Shown here one piece after another: positions 26,315 to 34,877 of a stretch of DNA of 64,000 nucleotides. Position 1 is the first letter of the stretch. The number at the start of each line of letters is the position of its first letter. Origin of the DNA: Acidobacteriota bacterium (lineage in GTDB: Bacteria; Acidobacteriota; Terriglobia; Bryobacterales; Bryobacteraceae); assembly GCA_026393985.1 (NCBI GenBank), contig JAPKZB010000078.1, positions 62,001 to 126,000 of the forward strand. The letters run 5' to 3'. The translations under genes were made by a program, and so were the position numbers. The notes below the pieces were generated by a model that had not been told where the DNA came from, did no database searches, and saw only the letters and a program-made list of their open reading frames with translations.

Positions 26315-29300
26315 TAAGCAAGCTCCGGATTGGGATTGCGCACCTTCGCCAGGTAGGTAGTGCGCGGCTTGACATTGAGTTCATGAAGAAGTGTGTAGTT
26401 CCGATTGTTCTTCTTCATTTTGGAAACGGCACTGTCCGGGTCGTTGAGGTTCCCGAAAGAGATTGCTTCCGCCGGACAGGTCTGCTGGCACGCCGTCAAG
26501 ACATCGCCATCCTGAATCGGCTTGCGGCCATTTACTTTGTGCGCGATTTTCACTTCCTGAATACGCTGCACGCAGTAGTTGCACTTTTCCATGACGCCGC
26601 GCATGCGAACCGTGACATCGGGGTTGAAGACCATCTTGCCGACCTCTTCGAGGTCCTTGTGCCAGTTGAAGTAGTTGAAACGGCGTACTTTGTACGGGCA
26701 GTTGTTGGCGCAATACCGGGTGCCGACGCAGCGGTTGTAGGCCATGTCGTTCAGGCCTTCCGGGCTGTGGACCGTCGCCGCTACCGGGCACACCGATTCG
26801 CAGGGAGCGTTTTCGCACTGCTGGCAGGCCATCGGCTGGTGCACAACCTCCGGATCCTCCTCAGTACCGGTAAAGTACCGGTCCAGACGAATCCAGTGCA
26901 TCTCACGGCCCTTGGCTACCTGATCGCGCCCGACCACCGGAATATTGTTTTCCGACTGGCAGGCGACCAAGCAGGCGTTGCAGCCGATACAGGACTGCAG
27001 GTCGACGACCATCCCCCACTGGTTGCCCTTCGAATAATCGTAGGAGTCAAACAATTGGAACAGCTCGACGTGGGCATCTTCGTGCGTGGCGAAGTGCGCC
27101 TCTTGTTTATATTCGGCCACCGTCGATTCGCGAACCACGGGCCGGCCGGCCTGGTCGTGATGCTCCTGCGTAGTAACGAGCGTGTAGGTTCGAGGCGACT
27201 TTGTAATCGTAACGCCCGTGCCGAAGCCCATGGCATCCGCGGTGCGGAGCAGGTAGGCGTTGTAGCCCACCCCGGTTCCGACCCGGCCTACCGAGGTCCG
27301 GCCGTAGCCGAGCGCGAGGGTGACAGAGTTGTCCGCGTGGCCCGGTTGGACCAGAACAGGAGCCTCCACCTTGCGGCCACCGCGCTCGACCACAATCACC
27401 GAGCCTTCTTCGAGCTTCAGTTCTTTCGCGGTTCTGGGGCTTACGAGGGCGGGGTTGTCCCAAACGATCTTGGTCATGGGCTCGGGCGCTTCCTGGAGCC
27501 ACGCGTTGTTGGCGTAGCGTCCGTCGAAGGTGCTGGCCGAAGGAGCAAAGACCACCTCCATTCCCGGGGCGGCTTTCGGAGCAGACGCAAGCGCTGACTC
27601 GACGGCCTTTGCGTTCAACGCCGGTTTGACGGCCGCCGGCTGAGAACCGGCGATCAGACCGTCGTGCAGAGCCTGACGCCAAGCCGCATCGGCGAGCTTG
27701 GCGTTAGCTTTGACCTGTTCGTAAGCGCTCGTGGGTACCCCGAGCACCAGCGAAACGACCTCAATCGCCGACTTGGTCTTAAAGATGGGCTCAATGAGAG
27801 GCTGCTGCAGCGAGATGGTGCCATCGGAGGCAATGGCATCGCCCCAGCTCTCTAGAGCATGGGACTCCGGCAGATGCCAGGTGGCGGAGACGGCCGTCTC
27901 ATCTACTTCACTGCCCAGGTGGATGGTCGTTGCTACGGACTTGAATTTGGCGGCGAATTCGAGATCCGCAGGCGCGTTATAAACCGGGTTAGCGCCGACC
28001 ACAACCAGCGTCTTCACCTGCCCGGCGCCGATCTCTTTGGCCAGTTCGGTGATGCCGAACGCCGAGGATTCGCGGCCCGGGCGTGTATACATAACGGTCT
28101 CGCCGATGTTGCCGAGCGCCTGATTGATCGCAGCGGCCAAGGCATGGACCGCAGCCGGCTGCCGGGGACCCGCCAGAACCGCCGAGCGGCCCTTGTGCGC
28201 CAACAGGTCTTTGGCCAGAGCGGCGATTAACTTGTCGGACTGCCCGAGAATCTTCAGCCCCTGCGGTAGCGCCCCGACTTCGCGAGCGAGGTCGGCGGCA
28301 AAAGCCTGCACATCGGCGGCGCGAAGCCGCAAGCGATGGTCGGCCTGCGCCCCGGTAAGGGTAAAGTTGTTTTCGACGACGTAGAGCCGGTTTACGCCGG
28401 CGGCGGCGTGAGCAGCGGCAGCGGTCTTCGGCGGCTCGGCTTTGGGCTCTTCCGTTTTGTGCTCCGCAGCTTTATGTTCCGCAGACTGGTGCGCATCGGC
28501 ATTATGCCCTGCCGCGGCGTGTCCTTCGCCGTGACCAGCACTGTGACCGGCCGGTACGCCCGCATCGACCGCCTTACGCCGCTTCGCGAAATCGCGGATC
28601 ACATTCAGGCCCGGGTTATCCAACTGGAGGAAGTCACAATCGAGTGAGAGGACTACATCTGCTTTCAGCAGGTTGAACTGCGGGCGAAGCCGTTCGCCAA
28701 AGGCGACTTCGGACCCAGCAAGGGCCGCATCCTCATTGATGGCCTCGTATTCGATCCATTTGGCCTTGGGGTGCTTGGCCAGCAGGCTCGCGCGCAGCGC
28801 GCCCAACGTCGGCGACAAAACTACGCCCGACAGGACCCGGACGCCCTCGCCATCGGCCACGAAGGTGGCTTTGGCTGCCGCCTCGAAGGCTTCCCACGTG
28901 CTCGTCTTGCCTTTCTCGAGAACCTTCTGCGACCGGTCCGGGTCGTACAGGTTCAGAATGGAAGCCTGCGCCCAGGCGTTGGCCGAACCCTTCGAAACCG
29001 GGTGGTTCCGGTTTCCTTCAATCTTTACCGGGCGTCCGTCGATGGCTTCCACCACCAAAGGTTGCGCCTGGCCCGCCACGTTCATCACCGTTGCGTAGTG
29101 CTGCGGAGCGCCGTGCACCAGCCCTTCGACGCCTTTGGCATAGGGCAGGATCTTTTCAACCGGCCGCCGGCACGCCGTCAACCCGGCCAGCCCCATCGAG
29201 GCAGCCATGAGCTGCATGAAGCGGCGACGCGAGCCGGAATCGAGCAGTTCCGTCGCTCCCTCGGGGAACTCCTGACCGAGCCACTCCTTAAATTTCGGCG

Positions 29301-29373
29301 TAGCCACCAGTTCGTTCAAACTGCGCCAGAACTTCTTTCCGGTCTGGTTTCCAATCCCTTCGATCTGAATCAT
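26314..29373 (-). CDS. actB: Alternative complex III iron-sulfur subunit ActB (degenerate molybdopterin-like fused to ferredoxin-like domain)
   Basis: The 1019-residue protein (from ATG 29373; a GTG at 29382 adds three residues) carries an internal Tat-like motif [14 protein letters not shown] near residues 48-61. The large N-terminal part resembles molybdopterin oxidoreductases but no cofactor ligand is evident, as in other ActB proteins. The C-terminal ferredoxin-like domain has exactly 15 cluster cysteines in [39 protein letters not shown] and CQQTC. This fits three [4Fe-4S] and one [3Fe-4S]. A His/Ala/Glu-rich insertion (about residues 273-325) interrupts the N-terminal domain. The start overlaps the actA stop as ATGA. 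Confidence 0.95.
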   Translation of the reverse strand: MIQIEGIGNQTGKKFWRSLNELVATPKFKEWLGQEFPEGATELLDSGSRRRFMQLMAASMGLAGLTACRRPVEKILPYAKGVEGLVHGAPQHYATVMNVAGQAQPLVVEAIDGRPVKIEGNRNHPVSKGSANAWAQASILNLYDPDRSQKVLEKGKTSTWEAFEAAAKATFVADGEGVRVLSGVVLSPTLGALRASLLAKHPKAKWIEYEAINEDAALAGSEVAFGERLRPQFNLLKADVVLSLDCDFLQLDNPGLNVIRDFAKRRKAVDAGVPAGHSAGHGEGHAAAGHNADAHQSAEHKAAEHKTEEPKAEPPKTAAAAHAAAGVNRLYVVENNFTLTGAQADHRLRLRAADVQAFAADLAREVGALPQGLKILGQSDKLIAALAKDLLAHKGRSAVLAGPRQPAAVHALAAAINQALGNIGETVMYTRPGRESSAFGITELAKEIGAGQVKTLVVVGANPVYNAPADLEFAAKFKSVATTIHLGSEVDETAVSATWHLPESHALESWGDAIASDGTISLQQPLIEPIFKTKSAIEVVSLVLGVPTSAYEQVKANAKLADAAWRQALHDGLIAGSQPAAVKPALNAKAVESALASAPKAAPGMEVVFAPSASTFDGRYANNAWLQEAPEPMTKIVWDNPALVSPRTAKELKLEEGSVIVVERGGRKVEAPVLVQPGHADNSVTLALGYGRTSVGRVGTGVGYNAYLLRTADAMGFGTGVTITKSPRTYTLVTTQEHHDQAGRPVVRESTVAEYKQEAHFATHEDAHVELFQLFDSYDYSKGNQWGMVVDLQSCIGCNACLVACQSENNIPVVGRDQVAKGREMHWIRLDRYFTGTEEDPEVVHQPMACQQCENAPCESVCPVAATVHSPEGLNDMAYNRCVGTRYCANNCPYKVRRFNYFNWHKDLEEVGKMVFNPDVTVRMRGVMEKCNYCVQRIQEVKIAHKVNGRKPIQDGDVLTACQQTCPAEAISFGNLNDPDSAVSKMKKNNRNYTLLHELNVKPRTTYLAKVRNPNPELA
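28399..28557 (-). other. His-rich low-complexity insertion in ActB
   Basis: This segment encodes alternating GH, AEH and KAAEH units with eight histidines in about 50 residues, followed by Lys/Glu/Pro and poly-Ala. It separates two well-folded parts of the molybdopterin-like half of ActB. It looks like a surface loop or linker, perhaps metal-binding. Confidence 0.8.
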
Positions 29374-30017
29374 CGATGACACCCTGAGCAGTTCACGGGC
29401 GGATTAATGCCCTTCTTTGCAATGATTTCGCGGCCAAGGGCAACAGGATCACCCTCGGGCTTCCAATCGAGTTTCGTTACAAACTGCGTCGGCCGCAGAT
29501 TGGGCGCGGGGTTACGGTGACATTCCAGACACCAGCTCATCGCCAGCGTCTGCACCTGCTTTACCTCCACCATCTGGTCAATCCGGCCATGACAGCTCAC
29601 GCAGCTCACCCCGGCATTGGTGTGAGCGCTGTGGTTGAAAAAGACGTAATCCGGTAGCCGGTGCACCTTAACCCAGGGCACCGATTCTCCACTCGCCCAA
29701 CTGGCCCGCACGGGTTCGAGTACCAGGCTCTTCTCTTTGACCTTCGAGTGGCAGTTCATGCAGGTCTGCGTCGGGGGAATCGACGCGTAGGCGGCCTTCA
29801 AGACCGAGGTGTGGCAATAGGTACAATCCATACCCATATTGCCCGCATGGAGCTTGTGGCTGTATGGCACGGGCTGTTGAGGCTGGTACCCAGGCTCGAG
29901 AGTAGTCGGCAGCGTCGCATAGTACAAAGTACTAGCGCCACCAATCACCCCGAGACCGGCCATCACCAAAACAGTTCGCAGGATGCGATCTGATTTCTTG
30001 GAAAACTTGAGTCCCAT
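29370..30017 (-). CDS. actA: Alternative complex III pentahaem cytochrome c subunit ActA
   Basis: The 215-residue protein has one N-terminal membrane anchor (about 12-33) and five CxxCH haem motifs: CTYCH, CMNCH, CVSCH, CLECH and CSGCH. Additional His residues (SHKLHAGN, FNHSAHTN) are likely axial ligands. It collects electrons from the ActB clusters. It is the first gene of a 12-gene minus-strand operon running to 17568. The -10-like TATAAC stands 4 nt before its ATG. Confidence 0.95.
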   Translation of the reverse strand: MGLKFSKKSDRILRTVLVMAGLGVIGGASTLYYATLPTTLEPGYQPQQPVPYSHKLHAGNMGMDCTYCHTSVLKAAYASIPPTQTCMNCHSKVKEKSLVLEPVRASWASGESVPWVKVHRLPDYVFFNHSAHTNAGVSCVSCHGRIDQMVEVKQVQTLAMSWCLECHRNPAPNLRPTQFVTKLDWKPEGDPVALGREIIAKKGINPPVNCSGCHR

Positions 30018-30021
30018 GGTC

Positions 30022-30027
30022 GTTATA
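30022..30027 (-). promoter_or_regulatory. -10-like box (TATAAC) of the act-cox operon
   Basis: On the minus strand TATAAC is followed by GACC and then the actA ATG. A GGAG sits 15 nt upstream of the ATG, too far for a normal ribosome site. This supports a leaderless or near-leaderless transcript, but no -35 match is seen. Confidence 0.35.
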
Positions 30028-30175
30028 GCAACTCCTGAAAGGCCGGGTGGTCTTTACGACGGACCGGAAGCAAATTCCTCGACGTATCGCAGCCGGGATT
30101 GCGGAAGGGGTTTAAGCGCGTCACAACTCTCCCTCTCTACGTCTACCATAGCGACACCACTTCTGCAATATCGGC

Positions 30176-30202
30176 AAAAATTCCAGTTTGACAGGAATTT
30201 TT
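30176..30202. repeat. Perfect 9-bp inverted repeat, candidate operator
   Basis: AAAAATTCC, a 9-nt spacer, then GGAATTTTT form a perfect dyad in the divergent control region, about 58 bp before the kinase start. The right arm continues into further Ts. It could bind the neighbouring REC-XRE regulator as a dimer, or form a hairpin with a U-tract on the plus strand acting as an attenuator. The spacer contains TTGACA (30188-30193), so a bound protein could cover a -35. Confidence 0.5.
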
Positions 30203-30260
30203 TTCGCCAGACCCTCGCTATGGCGCCCAACGCTGGAAAAATGCATAAACTTGTTCAAGG

Positions 30261-31763
30261 ATGAGTTCATGCTGGAAAATTCGCGTCCCCGAGGTTCGCA
30301 CCCCCGGCTATCTGGGGCGCCGATTCGGCAACCTCCAACTGCGCCTCAAGCTCATTCTCCTGCACAATCTGTTTTTTCTGGTACTATCGGGCGGCGTCTA
30401 TTTTACCGTCTTCCCCTTACTGGAGCAACGGGTGCAGGACGACCTGGCCCGGGAGGTCGCCCTGTGTCTGGTGCTGCTGGAAGCCGAAACCCCGTGGACG
30501 GGGGCCGCAGCCGTCTCGATTCTGCCGCGCTACTCCTATCGAGAAGGTAGCGCCCAGGAACTGGAAATCTCCTCCGATCTGCGCCGGCAACTCGACCGGC
30601 AGCCGGGAGTGAACATCACCGGCCCGGCCCAGCCAGGCACTCTGGCCGGGACAGTGATCTATCGGCGCTTAGCCTCCCGAGAAACATACCGGAAAATCCG
30701 GATGCCGTATGTCTACTACGAGCGCTCGCTCGACCGGGTCCGCTTTGCCCTCTTTGCGGTGCTGGGCATCATCTACGTCCTCGCGATTGTGCTGCTCGAG
30801 TCGGTGATCATGCCGCTCTACGTTTACCGTCCGCTCCACGCCATGCTGAACGCCGACGTAGCATCGCAGACCGGCGACCGGGCGCACGAGATTATCCCCG
30901 CCGACTTTATTCCGGGAGATGAGATCGGGCAGATCATGCGCTCCCGCAACCGCACCGTGGCCGAGTTACGACGGCAGGAGGACGAGCTCGAGCATGCGTT
31001 AGACCGCCTGGAAAGCGCCAAGCGGAAGATGGCGGATCAGGACCGGCTGGTGAGCCTGGGCATGCTGAGCGCGGGCGTGGCGCACGAGCTGAATACGCCG
31101 CTGGCGGTGCTGCAGGGCTCGATTGAAAAGCTGCTCGAAACGGTACCGGAGCCGGCCACGCAGGAGCGGCTGCGGCGGATGCAGAGGGTGGCGGCGCGGC
31201 TGAAGACGATCAGCGAAGGGCTCCTTGATTTCTCGCGCGTGCGACGCGAGCAGAAGCAGGAGGTCTCGATGCACGAACTCGTCGAGGAGGCCTGGGAGTT
31301 GGTCTCACTCGATGAGAAGGCCGCGCAGACGATTTTTGACAATCGAACGGCGCTGGAGTGCCGGGTCTATGGCAATGCCGACCGCTTGATGCAGGTGTTC
31401 GTCAACCTCCTGCGCAACGCGCTGCAGGCGGTGCCGGCCGGCGCGGGCCGGATTGCCGTGCAGACCACGCTCGACATCGACGACGCCGAACGGTGGTGGA
31501 CGATCGCGGTGGAGGATAACGGCCCGGGTATACCGCCCGATGTGCTGCCGGATATCTTCGAGGCATTCATCTCCACCAAGCTCGACTCGAAGGGCACCGG
31601 CCTCGGCCTGACCGTCTCGGAGGGGATCATCCAACAGCACGGCGGCAGCATCAGCGCCGCCAACCGGCCCGGCGGGGGCGCGCGCCTGGCGATTCGCCTG
31701 CCGGAGGCGCCCGTAACCGTCGCCACAGAAGCGGTGGAAGGAGGCAACGTCTATGCCCGTTGA
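30261..31763 (+). CDS. Membrane-bound sensor histidine kinase
   Basis: The 500-residue protein has two membrane helices (about 30-52 and 158-185) enclosing a periplasmic sensor region of about 100 residues without a recognised fold. HAMP-like and coiled-coil segments follow (190-265, ELRRQEDELEHALDRLESAKRKM). The HisKA box is LGMLSAGVAHELNTPLAV with the phospho-accepting His. The HATPase domain shows the N box NLLRNALQAV, G1 DNGPGIPPD and G2 GTGLGLTVSEG. It resembles NtrB/ZraS-type kinases. It is the first gene of a coupled unit with the response regulator (11-nt overlap) and the receptor, and is divergent from the act-cox operon, a plausible target. Confidence 0.95.
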   Translation: MSSCWKIRVPEVRTPGYLGRRFGNLQLRLKLILLHNLFFLVLSGGVYFTVFPLLEQRVQDDLAREVALCLVLLEAETPWTGAAAVSILPRYSYREGSAQELEISSDLRRQLDRQPGVNITGPAQPGTLAGTVIYRRLASRETYRKIRMPYVYYERSLDRVRFALFAVLGIIYVLAIVLLESVIMPLYVYRPLHAMLNADVASQTGDRAHEIIPADFIPGDEIGQIMRSRNRTVAELRRQEDELEHALDRLESAKRKMADQDRLVSLGMLSAGVAHELNTPLAVLQGSIEKLLETVPEPATQERLRRMQRVAARLKTISEGLLDFSRVRREQKQEVSMHELVEEAWELVSLDEKAAQTIFDNRTALECRVYGNADRLMQVFVNLLRNALQAVPAGAGRIAVQTTLDIDDAERWWTIAVEDNGPGIPPDVLPDIFEAFISTKLDSKGTGLGLTVSEGIIQQHGGSISAANRPGGGARLAIRLPEAPVTVATEAVEGGNVYAR

Positions 31764-32382
31764 GGCTCCCGGCACGGACCTCAAGATCGAGATCGCCATC
31801 CTCGATGACGATCTGGACTTTCGCAACTACATGGAGGATTTCCTCACCGACGAGGGCATCTACAACGTCCGGCTGTTTGCCCACCCGGACGACCTGTTTG
31901 CCGCCAACGAGCAGAACCTCGCCGACATCGTGCTACTCGACATGAAGATGGGCGACTTCCAGGGCGACCAGGTGCTCGAACACCTGCATACACGCTGGCC
32001 CGGGCTTTGCGTGATCGTTGTCACCGGCTACCCCTCGCTCGAAGATATGCGGCTGACCTTCAAGATGAACGTGTTCGACTACCTGTCGAAACCGTTCTCG
32101 CTGGCGCAGTTGCGGCAGACCCTCAAGAACGCTATTGAAACCTTCGGCCTCGGCAAGACGCCGCAGGACCGGTTACGGGAGCGGCTCGGGCACCGCATCA
32201 AAGTCCTGCGCGTGGAGCGGGACTGGTCGCTCAAGGACCTGGCCGCCACCACCAAGCTGAGCGTCTCGCAGATCAGCGCCATTGAACGCGGCACGCACCT
32301 GCCGAGCATGGAGAGCCTGCTGGCCATCTCGCGGGCCTTTGACAAGAAACCGTCCGAACTTCTGGAAGCGATCGACTTTTGA
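31753..32382 (+). CDS. Response regulator with REC and C-terminal XRE-type (Cro/C1) helix-turn-helix
   Basis: The 209-residue protein has a receiver domain at 10-128: acidic pair in AILDDDLDF, phospho-accepting Asp in IVLLDMKMG, Thr in VVTGYPS and Lys in YLSKPFS. The DNA-binding domain, at about 147-205, is an XRE helix-turn-helix (LGHRIKVLRVERDWSLKDL, LSVSQISAIERGTHLPS, LLAISRAFDKKPSELL). This differs from the OmpR, NarL, NtrC or LytTR outputs of most response regulators. It overlaps the kinase by 11 nt and the receptor start by 4 nt (TTGA), so all three are coupled. Targets may be its own unit and the divergent act-cox operon (inference). Confidence 0.94.
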   Translation: MPVEAPGTDLKIEIAILDDDLDFRNYMEDFLTDEGIYNVRLFAHPDDLFAANEQNLADIVLLDMKMGDFQGDQVLEHLHTRWPGLCVIVVTGYPSLEDMRLTFKMNVFDYLSKPFSLAQLRQTLKNAIETFGLGKTPQDRLRERLGHRIKVLRVERDWSLKDLAATTKLSVSQISAIERGTHLPSMESLLAISRAFDKKPSELLEAIDF

Positions 32383-34877
32383 AATATTTTCTTACGCTGT
32401 TTTTCCCCTGCGTTCTCTGGGCGCAGAAGCCCGAGGCGGGCGATGCGCAAAAGCGCGTTGAACTGAACCTGCTCGGCAAAGAGGACGCGGCCAAAGGCGA
32501 AAGCCGCCGCAACGAAAACATACAGTTCAACCTGGTGGACAACAACGCCCTGAAAGAGCTGAACGTCCGGCTGGGGGCAACGGCGACGCTCGTCGAGGAG
32601 TTCCGGGCCGATCGCGGCTACTTCGGCGCCGAGTTCGGCACCCCGGCCCCCGGGCCGATTGCGCTGGCGGCGCAGCGCCGGGCCGGCTGGCACGGCAATC
32701 TCTTCGCCAACCATCAGAACAGCGTCTTTTCCGCGCGCGCCTTTTTCCAGGTCGGCGATGTCAAGCCGGCGCGGGAGAACCGCTACGGCTTCCAGAGCGG
32801 CGGCAGCCCCTGGCGCGGTGGCTTCGTTTCGCTACAAGGCTCGCAGGAGAAGCTGCGCGGACAGGTGAACGGCAACGTGCTGGTACCCTATGCCGGCGAA
32901 CGCACGGCGCTGGCGACGGACCCGGCTGTGCGGGCGCTGGTGCAGCGCTACCTGGACGCTTTCGGCCCCGAGCTGCCCAATCGGGGCAATGGTACGCGGC
33001 AGTTGAACACCAACGCCCCCCAGCGCATCGACAGCAACGACGGCAGCCTCCGCCTCGAGCAGGACCTGACGGCGAAGGATCGCCTGTTTGCCCACTACCA
33101 GTACACGAGCCAAACCGTCGATGCGTTTCAACTGATCGCGGGGCAGAACCCGGACACGACCACGCGGTCCCACCGGGCGCGCCTGACGTGGAACCGGGGC
33201 GGGAGGCTGCTACTGACCTCGAGCTTCGACCGCATCGGCTCGCTGCTGGTGCCGGAGCCGAACGCCGTGGGCCCGATGATTTCGACCGCCGGGTTGACCA
33301 CGCTGGGGCCGCTCGGCGCTATCCCGATCGACCGCGCGCAGAACAGCTACCGGCAGGAGGCGCAGTACACCGCCACCTACGGACGGCATACCCTCAACCT
33401 GGGCGGCGGGCTTACCCGCCGGCAGTTCAACGGCCAGGAGACCGACTCGCACCGCGGCTACCTCTCGTTTTCAAACGACTTCGGCCGGACGGGGATTGAG
33501 AACATGCGGCTGGGCACGCCGTCGCAGTATCTGGTGGCGGTGGGCGATATCCACCGCGGGTTCCGGCAGACGCTGGGCGTGCTGTACGCGCAGGATTCCT
33601 GGAAGGTCAACACCAATCTCACGCTCCAGTTGGGTTTGCGCTGGGAGATGGTGGGCCGCCCCACCGAGGTCAACCGCCGCAATGAGATCCCCTACGACGC
33701 GGACTGGAACAACGTGGCGCCGCGCGCGGGCTTTGCCTGGCGGCTGCCGAAAGGCGCCGGGGTGCTGCGCGGGGCCGCCGGGGTTCATTTTGGTGAGATC
33801 CTGCCGGTCTCCTACTCGCAGATTCGCTTTTCCCCGCCCCTGAGCGTCAAGCTGGTGATCCTTGCTCCGAGCCTTCTCAATCCGCTGGCCGGCAGTGGCG
33901 TTGCGCCCAAAGGCAATCTGTATCTGATCGATCGCGAGCTGGCGACGCCTTATCACTACCAGTACAACTTCAGTTGGGAGCGGGCGCTCGGCGCGGGATG
34001 GCGGCTGCAGGCCGGCTACGCCGGGAGCCGCGCGCATAAGCTGCCGATCATGTGGTACACCAACCGCGCCCACCCCACGCCCGGCATTCCGCTCACCACG
34101 GCCACGATCAACGAACGGCGGCCCATCGCCAATCTGGCCGATGTCCGCCTCGTGCTGAACGGCTCGCGCGGCTACTTCGACGCCGGACGGCTCACCGTGG
34201 TCGCCCCGCGCGTCAAGCGCTTCACCGTCGATGCCGCCTACTGGTTCAGCAAGGCGCTCGACCTCGGCGCCGACTATACCAATACGGCCTACGACGCCGA
34301 CTCGCGCCTGTCCCGCAGCCAGAGCGAGTACGAAACGCACAGCGACCGGAAAGGCCGCAGCCAGTTCGACCAGCCCCACGCCTTCCTGGCCCGGGTCGGC
34401 TACGATCTGCCCCGGGGCTGGAACGTGAGCACGGTGGCGCTGCTCAAGCAGGGGACGCCCCTCAACCTGACCACCCTCGACGGACCCGGCTTCGGCAACG
34501 TCGACGGCAACGGCGGGGACCGGCCCAATCTGCTCGACCCCACGATTCTGGGCCGCAGCTACGGCAACCCCGATACGTCGGTGGCGCGCCTGCCGCGGAC
34601 GGCCTTCCGCTACATCGCGCCGGGCGCCGAGACGGGCAACCTGGGGGCGAACGTTTTCCGCAAAGGCGCGATTCGCAACGTGAACGCGGCCCTGGCCAAG
34701 ACGTGGCAACTGCCCCGCGACATGAAACTGCTCCTGCGGGCCGAATCAATCAATCTGCTCAACACGCCGCAGTTTGCCGAGCCGGGCAGCGTGCTGGGGA
34801 CACCGGAGTTTGGCTTCATCACCAACACGCTGAACGATGGCCGGACGTTTCGGTTCAACTTAGGGCTGCAGTGGTAG
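32379..34877 (+). CDS. TonB-dependent-receptor-like outer-membrane beta-barrel protein
   Basis: The 832-residue protein has a signal peptide (MKYFLTLFFPCVLWAQ), a short plug-like region (about 40-130; NALKELNVRLGATATLVEEFRADRGYFGAEFG) and a long barrel of alternating strands (RLRGQVNGNVL, HYQYTSQTV, HTLNLGGGLTRRQF, LQLGLRWEMVG, YQYNFSWERALG, FNLGLQW). It ends in an aromatic residue, as outer-membrane barrels do. It resembles the Oar-like receptors of Acidobacteria but lacks the usual N-terminal carboxypeptidase-regulatory domain and is shorter than typical. The start is TTG 32379, which overlaps the regulator stop (TTGA). No TonB box is obvious. The substrate is unknown. Confidence 0.85.
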   Translation: MKYFLTLFFPCVLWAQKPEAGDAQKRVELNLLGKEDAAKGESRRNENIQFNLVDNNALKELNVRLGATATLVEEFRADRGYFGAEFGTPAPGPIALAAQRRAGWHGNLFANHQNSVFSARAFFQVGDVKPARENRYGFQSGGSPWRGGFVSLQGSQEKLRGQVNGNVLVPYAGERTALATDPAVRALVQRYLDAFGPELPNRGNGTRQLNTNAPQRIDSNDGSLRLEQDLTAKDRLFAHYQYTSQTVDAFQLIAGQNPDTTTRSHRARLTWNRGGRLLLTSSFDRIGSLLVPEPNAVGPMISTAGLTTLGPLGAIPIDRAQNSYRQEAQYTATYGRHTLNLGGGLTRRQFNGQETDSHRGYLSFSNDFGRTGIENMRLGTPSQYLVAVGDIHRGFRQTLGVLYAQDSWKVNTNLTLQLGLRWEMVGRPTEVNRRNEIPYDADWNNVAPRAGFAWRLPKGAGVLRGAAGVHFGEILPVSYSQIRFSPPLSVKLVILAPSLLNPLAGSGVAPKGNLYLIDRELATPYHYQYNFSWERALGAGWRLQAGYAGSRAHKLPIMWYTNRAHPTPGIPLTTATINERRPIANLADVRLVLNGSRGYFDAGRLTVVAPRVKRFTVDAAYWFSKALDLGADYTNTAYDADSRLSRSQSEYETHSDRKGRSQFDQPHAFLARVGYDLPRGWNVSTVALLKQGTPLNLTTLDGPGFGNVDGNGGDRPNLLDPTILGRSYGNPDTSVARLPRTAFRYIAPGAETGNLGANVFRKGAIRNVNAALAKTWQLPRDMKLLLRAESINLLNTPQFAEPGSVLGTPEFGFITNTLNDGRTFRFNLGLQW

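Larger units (their letters stand above)
30018..30260. promoter_or_regulatory. Divergent control region between the act-cox operon and the sensor kinase
   Basis: This 243-bp gap is among the largest in the window and must hold promoters for both the respiratory operon (leftward) and the kinase unit (rightward). I see TATAAC at 30022-30027 (minus), the perfect inverted repeat at 30176-30202, and a TTGACA inside that repeat's spacer with no matching -10. GC content is visibly lower around 30160-30260 than in the flanking genes. No open frame of note lies here. Confidence 0.6.

Noticed and set aside
30188-30193. Exact TTGACA upstream of the sensor kinase as a -35 box
   Set aside because: No -10 match at 15-19 bp; the nearest TATGGC is 25 bp away. 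It is kept only as part of the inverted repeat.
30221-30236. Sigma-54-like GG/GC pair before the kinase
   Set aside because: The spacing between the GG and GC elements is off by one or two bases and the rest of the consensus is absent.
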